The notes beneath the pieces were generated by a model, which saw only the letters and a program-made list of their open reading frames with translations, was not told the origin of the DNA and searched no databases. This document shows, in pieces, positions 23,406 through 34,737 of a DNA stretch of 64,000 nt. Source of the DNA: Trochalopteron elliotii (taxonomy: Eukaryota > Chordata > Aves > Passeriformes > Leiothrichidae). Made by a program: the position numbers and the translations under genes. Positions within the stretch are counted from its first letter, which is position 1; each line of letters opens with the position of its first letter. The stretch covers positions 7,521,133-7,585,132 of the forward strand of contig JANPWX010000054.1 in the NCBI GenBank assembly GCA_024734555.1. Reading direction: 5' to 3'.

Positions 23406-26400
23406 AGAACAGCATTTCCTTACCCATGATATTAATTTTGGAGTCAGTCAGGGTAATGTCCTAAGAGCTGGGAATTTTAGATAATACCCCTTATGAAGTG
23501 TAAAAAAAGGGTCAAAACCAGAAAATGAATAGTGACGCATTTTAGAGCCACCCTTGATAAGAAGGCTTTTGTGTATAAAAGTTCTCAGAAACAGGGCTGG
23601 GTTTTGAACTCCTATCTCTAGTCACATAAAGATTAGGGCCCGTGGAGTGAGCAAACCTGCTTTGATTAATGTGACCTCTTCTGTACTGATTTCACTGTTG
23701 AAAATACCACCAAGTTTAAAACACCACCAAGAAATTCCACCAAGAGGCTTTCAAAGAAGCTTTTCTGTGTATAACATAAGGGCTTCTTGATTAAAACTTG
23801 ATTAAGCTGTGCCAGACTGGATACTATAAATATTGGTGGTGTGCTCTCAGTATACTATGAATAGCACTGATCACGTCACCTATAAAAAAGATTTAGCAGT
23901 AATGTAAAGCATGTGGAAACAAAAAAAACCCCAACCCAACACAGCAAACAACTGCTGACTGCCTGAGGTAAAAAAGAAGTATTCTTAATTGTTCGGTATT
24001 CCACTGCTACTCTTAAAATTCCTCCTGAAGGAGTTGATGTTTTCAGGTGTGCAATAACTGGAGGAGATACAAAAATGACCACTAAGCCAGTCTGATTAAT
24101 GTCATGGTCCTTTCCTTATTTAATAGATATCTCATTTTATCTGCTGGTTAAACTGATGTTACTGTGTATGTGGATTGCGTGATGCAAATGTAAAGTTTTT
24201 GTAATTAAATAATACTGAAACTGTCAGCAAAGAGTTAACTGTGGCAGTTCTCTAATGTAAATTCAAGTGAACAAAATATTTCACTGAGTAGGAAAACAGA
24301 CATTTTGATCAGAAGGTCATTGTTCTATTAATAAGGAACTAATAGGTTTTCCAAATGAATGACTTGTATTTTCAATTTGAGGAGAGGTGAGAAAACGAGG
24401 TGATAGAACTGAGGTTCAGTTGAGAGTTTAATCTATGTATCAAGAACCTTTGTCACTGAAATGATGGAGAATAGATGAATTCATTTACAAAGTGTAATGA
24501 GTTTCTATTGAGAATTAATTATCTTGGAACTTAGTTCTGAAACTGGAAATATATTTGACCCTTGAAATCAATCTTTCTTTTTCTCCCCTCATACTACCAG
24601 AAACTAGATAAAACTTCATGAGTTCAACATGATGAATGTTAGGATTTATATTTTAAAATATTTTTTAAAACTAAAACATTATAGTGCAAGCATGGATGAT
24701 GTTCTTATTCTGTTTTTTAGTTTTAGTACACGTTTGAATTCTGACTGCAGTTCTTTCTGAATATTGCTGACCTTTAGTTAAGTAAATAGATGTGATGTTT
24801 TGTACTTTTGAGGGATGGAAGGCATTGTTGCACCCTAGTGTGGCTGAGCACCTGGAGATGTAAAGAGAAAAGCCAAGGATGATCTTGGAATCCAAGGCAG
24901 AGAACAAAAGCGAGAGGATAAAAGCCTCAGATATTGACAGGAAGAAGAGGAAAGTCATGGGAGGAGCAGTGTCTGTTGTGGAGAGAGACATTCATAATAA
25001 CAAAGTGGCTAGGGAGATTACGTGACTGGATTTTGTTATGTGAATTCTGAGACTAGCAACCTGACTTGCATCAAATTAGTATATTCTTAGAAAGTAGGTA
25101 GTATTTATGAAGTGGGAATTTTTGGGTTTGAGTGTTAATTTATTTTCTGTCTGTCAGTTCATACCCTTGCTTCCTCTTTTTTCTCTTGTGGCAGTATGGT
25201 ATTGAAGGGGAGTTACAGCTTCAATTTCTGTGAATTCTTTATAATCGGTTAAATCCTTTAAAATTGGTTAATCTTAAAATGATAACCCTCTAAAATCTAG
25301 ATTTTTTTCATTGAAGTAGTTTTCTAAATTAATCTTGTGCATAGACTTTTTAATATCTTCAGTTTTCCCTGTAAATTGTGGGTTGTGCTCACAGAAATTC
25401 AATCTAGATGACAGGTGAGACTGATTTTTGGTATTGATTGCAAGCATTCTTTCTAATTGTAGGATAGAATACTCTTGAGTTCATCATTCTTCCAAGATTC
25501 TGTAAAAAGTTGAATGAAATTTTTATATTTATGCACATGTGGCTGCTTATGCAGTTTGTTCTTGTTGATTTTTTAAGGTTCAGTATTGCATAATGGATTA
25601 CTTTCACTTTGTATGTAAGCATCCAGACTTCAGAGCTATTCCAGAATATTCTCTGAAGAGATACCCTAGACTTCACAACTGGTAAAAATGTCATTAATCC
25701 TATCTTTTCCAAATGCGTGAGATGCATTTCCAGATTTAGGAAATACAAGTGTTTGATTTTTCAAAGCAGGTTAAATTGTATGAATGAATGGTCAGCCTAT
25801 GTAACCTAGGAAACTCACTGTGCCAGTTCTTCAGGTCCTGTTTTTCACTTGTCTCCTGATTCACCACCTCAGTATCATGTCTTCTGTCCTGATAGTTCTG
25901 AAGTCCAAATAGAATAAATCCAGTAGTTTGGATTTTTTCATATTTTGCATGTAAATGTGAACAGCTTTGATCTAACTGGGAAGGAATAGGAAACTGTGTG
26001 GTTGTCTGACCATGCTTTGTGATAAGTCAGACTGGTGATAATCTGCCCTATGAAATCTGTCCCAGTTAAAAATGTATGCAAACACTATAGCTGCTTTCAC
26101 AGAGGAAGAAAAACCAGGCAAACAACCAATGCACAAAAACCCCTCCAAAAATCCCCAACCCAAAAATCAAAAAACCACAACAAGAAAGGCCCCAGTTACA
26201 GCTGGTGGTTCAAAAAAAGAATAAAGATATCCTTTCATCCATTATGTCACTGAAATTATTGATTCATTTCAATTGAATCTATTTATGAGAAGTGTTCCAA
26301 AATAGGTCTGTTTTTCCTTCGTGATTGACATGTTAGCTAAGCAACTGGCATAAAGTTGGTGTTGGAAGCAATACGCTCCTGCTGCCCTGGGGATCGTGCC

Positions 26401-27302
26401 CATTGCCATGACCATGCCTTTCACTACTTTATCCTTGTAGCTGCTCACCTCAGTGGTCTGCCAGACCCTGTGTCACCTTTTTTTGAAATCTGCCTTTGTC
26501 AGCCTAATAGAAAGTTTCCATTGAGAGGAGCAGAACCTGAAATCTAAAGAGGATGAGCATTGGAGCAGTAAATCCTGTGCTCTTGTATGCAGTTTTATAA
26601 GCATCTCTGGCACAGATCACTTTATTAAAGCAACATCTGCTGCAGGCACAGTGCTTGGATTAGGGATGACAGCCATTTGCAGCCAAATGAACTCTTAAAA
26701 AAAGAAGATATTTAAGTTTGACAAGGATTAATGTTTTATTAGCTTGCTAAATTCTTAAGGTTTACTGGAGCACTTTCTGTGGATGTTTTATATGGATGCT
26801 CTTTATATTTAGTCTAATGTAAGTGTGATCTGCATCACCAGTTTTCTCAGCTTGCCTTATGAGATTGATTGGTCTTATATCTGTCTGTTCTCTGTCACGA
26901 AAAATCATGAGGGTTAGGGGTATGACAGCAGTGTTTTTCCCATTAGGGAAGCACTTAAAAAATATCATCTGGGAGATCTCTCTCTTCAGACACTTCTACC
27001 AGATCTACTGCCATTGGAACATCCATATCCAAACTCAACAAGCTTTTATTCAAGCCTTATCAGTGTCATTGCTATTTTTTTCCTGCCACAGGATCTTTAC
27101 TTTACTAACTTGAAATACAGGTGGTTTGGTCATTTCCATACTTATTTCAATTAGCTTCTCATTCACACAATTTCAAGCTATTAGGACCTAGCAGCTGATT
27201 CCTGTGGCAACATCTGCCATTGACTACAACAAGCAAGTTACTTTGTGGTTTTGTCTGGTCCAGCATCTATTCCTGTAGCTTTTTTTCATTTCCTTTGCCT
27301 AG
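23406..27302. other. Unique AT-rich non-coding DNA, likely intron
   Basis: About 3.9 kb without a recognised gene or element. An A/C-rich low-complexity patch lies at about 26107-26180. The minus-strand frames at 24671-24991 and 25404-25748 (106 and 114 codons) have no domain and no splice support. Confidence 0.55.
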
Positions 27303-27350
27303 TTGGAAAACATTCAGATCTGTTTTGCAACACTCATATAAGTAGACTTG
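27303..27350 (+). CDS. Candidate 48-nt internal exon of an unidentified gene
   Basis: A strong pyrimidine-rich acceptor (ctttttttcatttcctttgcctag, ending at 27302) and a near-perfect donor (G followed by gtaagtac, from 27351) delimit 48 nt, a multiple of three. Only one frame is open, reading GKHSDLFCNTHISRL between a split first codon and a split last codon. Two bases complete the entering codon and one base is carried out, the same phase class as the exon at 3921-4010. Direct splicing of the two would therefore stay in frame and create a Val codon at the junction. The frame also runs on into the intron for over 50 codons, so the openness alone is not strong evidence. I do not recognise the peptide. 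It could be a microexon, a lncRNA exon or a chance site pair. Confidence 0.35.
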
Positions 27351-30300
27351 GTAAGTACTGGGGCAAACTTTCACCAAAGCGAAGAAAACAAAAATCACTC
27401 CGAGTGTATGTTCAGAAATGCAAGCTGCCATGCATTCAGTGCACTCAGAGAAACCTTGTGGTTCATATTGCCATTCATACTGTATTGATTCAGTGTGTTA
27501 GTTTGTATGGTGAAAAATATGTGATTTAAAGACAAATCGCTGGTATGTTTAAATATGATGTGTTACAGTAAAGTCCTGCATTAACAGTAGTTTGCTGCTT
27601 AAAAGCCCCACCTGAAACTGGTGCCAGATAGAAAGGTCAGAAAATTCTAATAATGAGGAGGAATCTGTGCTCTGAAAAGCTTGTATTTAAACAGAAAAGA
27701 GAGTTGAAAATTTTAAAAGAAATCTTAATGCAGAAAGCTGAAGTACTTTGCTGTTAAGAGAGTCTCACAGAAAGTACAGGCAGAACAATAATTCAGTCCT
27801 TTCTGACATTTTTCCCAAACTCATTGAAAGATATCCATGCTGAACTGGTAGGAGATGCTTCCTCTTTTCACTGCTCCTCCGTTTGCAACCAGCAAGAAAC
27901 AGATCTTTCCTTTGTGACCCAATATGCATTATTGGTCAAGAGATGTCTGCCAAATACAATTCAAAAAAATTTTTTTGGTGGGCTTCTGAATTAATGTATT
28001 GTTTACATGGGGCTTTGGACACATTTTTTTCTAATTCCCTGCTTTCATATACTCATCTATTAAATGGCTGAACTTTATTCAACACCTCAGTTTTATGAGA
28101 GTTTTTCTCCTTTTAATAATTTTTTCTCACATACTATGATACCTGGAGTCAAAACTCTTTTTTGATTTTATTTTAATTGTAGGACAACTCTTAATGAAAA
28201 GATTGAGCAAAATCTATTTCTGTCCTTAGTATTTGTTTACTGATCTTCCCTTTTCACTCAAAATACATACAATAGCATGAAATTTTTGAAACACATTTAT
28301 TTTCTTCCTTTAGAGTGGGTTTTGTAAGTGGTCTTGGGCAAAACATTTAACCACTCTGTGTGTCTTCCCACCTCCCAAATGTGTATTACGGCATTTCTAC
28401 CTTGTGGAACCTGCTATTTCACGTAAGTAGTGGTTAGATACTATGGTAACAGGGGCTATATAAAGTAAGTAGGATACCTAAATTTAATATGGAATGGCTT
28501 ATGCTAAGGCAAAGCTGTAGGACTGAAAGAAACATGTCAAGACTGTAGATGACTCCTTGGGTGCTCTCTCACTCCCTTACCCAACAATTTTTTTTTTTTT
28601 CTCAATAAACTTCTTGTGTTGTTTACTTAAAATTTTCTCAGAGGCTTAATTATTATTTCCCCATTAATGCAAGTCTAGAGTGCAGTTTAGTATGTGTTCT
28701 GAAGTACTTCTCTCTGGTTTTCATGCTATTTAACCTTTGTGCTCTATTTTTCCTTTGTCCTTCCAGGTTGTTCAAATGCTGTCTGTAAAATGATAATCTT
28801 AACAGTAGAAGAATCTTAAAAACCTAAAAATGCTCATTCACCTGAATACGTCCTTAAATCTGGACACTCCCCAGTCCCATCTCCCAGCATCACTGTGATA
28901 GAATGCTGTGTAAATGATGGTTTTCTCGGGTTTAGGTTTATAATATTAATAATGTGGATCTAAAATAGTTAATATCCAGGCTACACAAAAATGAAGATTT
29001 TTCCTTAAGAGCTTTTGTTCAGTTCAGACCCAAGAGGAGTGGTTTCTTTACAGCATGTATGTTTCTTGTATGATCACTTGATGCAATTTGGTCAGTTGCT
29101 CTTACATAGTAGAAGTGCTGCAGATACTGTGGAGTCAGTAAGATATTGGACCTCAGAATGTTTGAAACCAAGAAACATAAATGTTGTAACATTCTAGATT
29201 AATTTTACTGAACTGTTTAAGACATTTACTGTAGATGTATCTTGATCCTGTCCATAGTCACTCTTTATAACTCAGCTATCTGTTCTTGAGCACTATGCTG
29301 GAATGTGTAATGGATGAAGTTTGCATGGGTTATCCTGATACTTTTGGATTTAGAGCATACATACTTTCCTAAAAGCTTTTGAATTAGGTACCAAAACTGT
29401 GCTTTAAATGTTTTGCGAACATGGTTCCACTGGAAAAGACAAGGGTAAAAAGTAATATTAATGAGAAGAGTGTATTTTCATTTTGAAGGAGATCTGTTTT
29501 TTGCAGTGGTTTAGAGCTAGCCATTGGTTCCAGCTCTGTAGAAATTCCTGTGTAAGGAATGTCTCAATTACCAAGATAATTTGATAAAATGCCTGCTGTG
29601 TAACTATAGAAGAAAAATAGCTGCCTCTCCTCATTTCAGAAAGAGGGAGTTGAGTTAAATGTGATCTGTAAAAGTTCAGTCCATCACATCTACTTCAGTA
29701 TCATTTTTTTTTGAGGAAATTGTAATTTAAGACAACATTTATCATATCTCCCCTTCTTCCTGCCAGGTATGCTGTGCTGACGTATTAATTGATATTTGAT
29801 ATACTAGTGAGTGGATCATACATTAAATTATTACATCAGTCATTATGTCAAGCAAAGCATTAATACCAAAACATTCCTAATAATTTGTCAGTTAAATAAT
29901 GAAAAATGTCTTAAGTTGACAACTTACATAATTTTTTCAAATAAATTTAGTTGTGTCAATAGAGCTACTCTGATCTGGTGCCTCACAGTATCAAAATATA
30001 TTTATATATAATCTTATAATAATATATATTTTTTATAAAATGTTACAGAGCTCCCTGGATTCCTTGTTTATTGAGAACAGTGGTTTCTCAAGGCAGGTGT
30101 TACCCTTCATGCTTATGTAAGGGACAGGATTTTGGCTGTGAAAAGCTGATTAATATTGTGTATAGTTTTATGAACAATATAAATAAATGTTAATTCTGTC
30201 AAATGTCATTGGGAACAGTTGTCATACCTGGGGGAAGGATCATGCTTACTGGATTTCTTCTTTTGCCCTCACAAAATTTAGATGCAAGACTGGGCTTAAC

Positions 30301-33300
30301 TTAGCTTGTAAAGCATAGCAGAGTTCTTTATAGATGTCAAATGATAATACTTTTTTTTTGAAGGGAAAAAAACAACGACCTGTAGAATTTTTGTTCATTA
30401 TGTACTTCAGTGATTGCCATTATTGAAAGCCCTCGGGCAAATATATACTCGTGAAGAAATAGTATGTGAACTGTTCCACTGTTTGGCAGATTTCAGTCCA
30501 TTTAGTCTTCTGTGTTATATTCATAGCTCCCCTTTTAAATGAGTAGCTATTTCTGGAACATGCACAACCATAAATTTATTAAATAATAGCATAACTTATT
30601 ATCTGAAAACAATTTTACTTCACAAATAATGACTTTTTTCACGTGGCAAACAGAAGCATGAAAAACATGAAAACTACAGAAAAAGCCTTTTTAATACAAG
30701 TTCTGGTGATCAGCCATAAACAGGGAAAATTAATGAATGCCTTGTTATGGTGTGTTGTTGAGAAAGATGTAAGCATTACACTGCATTTTATTATTACTAA
30801 GTTTAATCTGTATTAAGGCTTTTTTTTTCTTCATTTTATAAATAGTTTTCTGTTTCGAGGAGAAGTAAGAGTCCTAAGATAACTTAGAAAAATAGAATGA
30901 AGCCTCAATAAGCATTGGATGTGCTGTTGAAGAATTAAATTAGCTGGTTTGTGAGCTACTGAGGCTCGGCCCTGTAATCCATGCAAGCCCAAGTTAAGAG
31001 CTTCATAGCATCGGGACAAACTCTTGGTTGTCTAGTCAAACATTGAAATCTTAATGTGCATTACCATTAGAAGCTTCTGTAGTATTCTGTTTTCTGAACC
31101 AGCTTCTTGCTTGAAGTACCCTACTCAAAATTACAGATGAAATCAGATCTTAATTAATGTCATTGATGAAATGAGCATTCAGTAGTTAAATATATATAAT
31201 AATATGTGCTAATATCTAACTTTTTTGTAGTCTTTACTCTCTAGATTATGAAAGCCTCTTCAATAAGGATTTTTTTCAGAATTCAGTTATAGATAAGTTT
31301 ATGTCTTTTCTGGTCTCTGAATTGTAGTTTTTGTTATAATTTTAGAATTTTTTTCTTCTGGTTAATGTTTACTTCAGCTGTGCAGGAGTACTAGGTTGTC
31401 TATGAAGTTAACATCGTTACAGGCGGCTAGAATTTGATAACATGTTTGCTCATTATGGATGATTTTGTTCTTTGGCTCTGAGAACTTCTCAGCAATTCGT
31501 GGTAGTTTCATATTGCATTAACATCTGACTTGGAGCCTGGAGGGTGTGGTGGTGCTGTGTGATTACTTCAGCACACTGTTAGAACTGGAGAGGGCAAGCA
31601 GCATTCTAAGAACCTGTGTTTTGAGCTGGTGCTAGGAGACACAGGGATACTGGAGTCCTGATCTTCAGTTGAATTGTTAAAAAAGCATACAATTAAATTG
31701 AAATTTAAATATAAACAATCAAGTGAGGTTAAAAGTTCTAACAAGAACTGATTGAAATCAGTCTCAGTTCTATCACCACAGATTAGACTGCCATATCTCT
31801 GAATGAGAGAAAAGAAATAAGGAGGAAGATTCAACAACTGGAAACCTAAAAAACAGTGGGGAAGAAGCCTGATAGAGAGGGCAGTTTGGCATCTAGATTG
31901 AATTTTGTAGCCTTGTAGCTAGCTTGTCCTCAGCCTCAGAGGACCTTTCCAAAGGTCCACAGGCAGAAGCTGTAACTTGCAGTGTAGATTGGAGTTATAG
32001 AAGGATGATTGGCTGAAATTGGATGGTTCAGGAAATAGTGATCAGTGTGCCCTTTTGCAGATGAACTGTTTCTCCCTGAGAGTTTAGATGCATTCCCTTG
32101 GTGCCTTATGCTTGCTAATAGCAAAATAATGTCTTGAATAATGAGTTGATCTAAATTACATAGAAGGGAAGCCCCAGAAGAGAATTTGGCTTAGCACCTT
32201 CCAAAATTGACAAGGGAACAGTATGGAATAAATAGCTTATGTAACAATAAGTCTTGTAATTATACACTTGTTTCAGCAGATGGATGTGCTATTTTGGGAC
32301 TGAATAACAACTGAACATTAACTCCAGTAACTTGCTTTTTCAGTGATGGCAATCTGGACAAATGTGCTGTAACTCCAAGAAGCTAATGCAGCTGGTGGAG
32401 GCAGATCTCTGCAGGCTGGCAGCCTGCTGTGCTCCAAGCCTACACCTTTAGGGATGACTCACTTTTTGTTCCTGCTCATGCTCAAAGCCCAAGGCAAAGC
32501 ATTGATCTGATCATGTAGTAGGAGTGGACAGAGTAGGTTCTTTCTATTTTATCTATACATCTAAAATACCAGACAAATGATCAAATATTGGAAAATCCAC
32601 CCATGTGTAAGTGTTGGGTGGAAAACCCACACACGCTTAGGAATATTTTGTTGTATGATAAACCTAGCAGGAATGACTTTACCCAGTTCCACTCACATCA
32701 TCACCCTGTAAATCTCTTAGTACTTCCCTGTAAGAGATCAAGTTTTCTAGCCTTAATAGAGCTCAGTATGGGGAAATCGTTGCAGATAGCTAACTACCCA
32801 CAGTTTATCTTTCATCAATTTCACACTGTAATTTCTTTCATTGTGGAGTCCCAGTATGATGTGAGTATTTTCTCTGGTGGGTTTTTTATGTTCTGTAGTT
32901 ATTAAAAGATAGTATCTCTTCATTTAAGTTAAGAAATTTAGAATTGTACTGCTTTTTCTAGGTAACACAGTTAAATAAACACCTGGTTTAAATTTATGCT
33001 TCCCTTTCAGTTTAGGTTTTCAAAGATGGTGTTTAAACACATTAAGAAGCAGTCCTGAAAGATTTTTTATTATCATCACAATCATCATCCTCCTCCTCCT
33101 CATTTTGATGTCTGAATTTTAATTCTGAGATATATTTCAATTTGTTAAAATACCTTAGGGTCTCTTTTTTATGTTTCAAATTTTTTTCATTCTGTGCAGC
33201 TCTTAGAAATGAGAATCCATTTATCATTTTCAAATATTTTGCAAGTGTTACACAGCCAGATACTTGAAATGTAGGACTGTCTTCTGTGCAGTTACTTTCT

Positions 33301-33899
33301 TTCCTCCTTGACGGCTTTTTTTTTCTTATTCATGTGCAAATGACTTATCTTTTGTTTCTTGGTTTGTTTGCATTGAAAAGTAGAGTTAATCTACAGAAAC
33401 ACAAAAACACTACATAAAAAGAAAACACAGTTCACCCTTCTGTTTATTGAATACTATATGAGAAGAGCGTTCAATATTTAATGTGCTAAATTGCTTTGAC
33501 AGTATCTGCTTCTAGGATCTCCTCGCAGGTGTATTTTGCTTGTGTGCTTAACTGGCTCTGTAACTAGAGCAGTTTGAAGCTTGTTCCATACTAGAAGCTG
33601 CTTTTATTTGGGTAGGGAAGCCAAAACTGTCATAACATGTGGTTCATGATTACTTTCCATGTACTGTCAGAAAAGTGCTTTGAAAAAAACCTCTCAGAAT
33701 TCCTCAGTAGGCTGTATCCTCTTCTTGTTACTCTGTTGGGAGAATAATAGCATAGCTTGAGATGTGGAAGAAGTGTGTAGGTGATTTTAGTTATTGAAAT
33801 GGATTTTTTGGATTTTAGCAAAACTTCTTATGTGTTCTCTCATAGTGTTCTTTTGGGAAAAATGTCTAGCATACAGCTATACAAGCCTGTGACATTGAG
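27351..33899. other. Unique AT-rich non-coding DNA
   Basis: About 6.5 kb with no recognised gene or mobile element. It contains an AT-rich patch at about 29995-30045, a perfect short palindrome at 31941-31958 and a trinucleotide-like patch at 33071-33102. Open frames of 60-105 codons on either strand show no recognisable domains. Confidence 0.55.
33071..33102. repeat. ATC/TCC trinucleotide-like low-complexity patch
   Basis: A short imperfect run of atc, then tcc, units. On the minus strand a chance frame across it encodes an acidic Glu/Asp run, which is a repeat artefact. Confidence 0.8.
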
Positions 33900-34737
33900 T
33901 GGACAATTCGCTGATGAGTTGAGCTCAGTGTTACAGTAAATGGGGTTACATAGGGCTGATGGCCAGTGGGGCTCCACAGGCTCAATTGTTCATAGATTAT
34001 CCAGACACAAGAACTGAATGTGCATTGAATTTGCCAATGGTACTAAGGTAAGAGGAGCTGTGGACTCCTTTGAGGGCGGAGAAGCCTCACAGAGATCTGG
34101 CCAGAGTAAGAGCTGGATGTTAAGCAACTCTATAAATGCTCAGTTTAACAAGAGCAAGTGAGGGATTCTGCGCCTGGGAGGGAGTAGTCCTCATTACACA
34201 CAGAAGGTAGGGGCTGAGAGGCTGGAGAGCCACCCCCTGGAAAGGTGATTGTTAAGGGATTGTTCTGCTCTACTCTGTGCTTGTGTGGCCTCACCTCGAG
34301 TGTAGTTTTGGGTCCCTCAGTATTAGAAGGGCATCTGTAAAGAGTGTGTCTAGAGCAAGAGTGTGACAAAGATGGTGAGACATCTTAAGGGTCAGATACA
34401 TGAAGAGCAGCTGACTTGGTCTCTTCAGCTTGGAGAAGAAAAGGCTGAGGGTGACTTAACCCCAGCCTATAACTTCCTCAAGGAGGACAGATGAGGGGTA
34501 GGTGCTGATCTCCTTTTTCTAGTTATCAGTGATAGGTCACAAGGAAATGGATTGAAGCTGTGTCTGGGTAAGTTAAGACAGGGCATTAGATTTTGCTCCT
34601 TCAGTGAGAGGGTGTTCCACAGGGAAGTGGTCATGCTCTTAGTCACATGATTGAGTTTTAAGTATTCCCATGAGGAGCAGGGAGTTGGACTCGATGATCC
34701 TTATGGTCCCTTCTAACTTGAAATATTCTATGATTAG
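33900..34737 (+). mobile_element. Longest CR1 LINE copy, 3' part of ORF2 plus 3' UTR, decayed
   Basis: About 840 bp can be followed as CR1 sense strand: a ggctccacaggctcaattg segment from the end of ORF2, aatttgccaatggtacta, tttgggtccctcagtatta, gaagagcagctgacttggtc, ctcttcagcttggagaagaa, gagggtgttccacagggaag, and the hallmark ggagttggactcgatgatcc with tattctatgatta at the end. The left boundary is approximate because the copy is diverged. Stop codons interrupt every frame, so it is dead. The 74-codon minus-strand frame at 34145-34369 is antisense to the element. Confidence 0.92.

Noticed and set aside
23281..23484. 67-codon plus-strand frame
   Set aside because: It is largely antisense to the CR1 fragment at 23199-23405.
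33042..33233. Acidic Glu/Asp-rich minus-strand frame
   Set aside because: The acidic run is translated from the ATC/TCC low-complexity patch.
34145..34369. 74-codon minus-strand frame
   Set aside because: It is antisense to the CR1 copy at 33900-34737.
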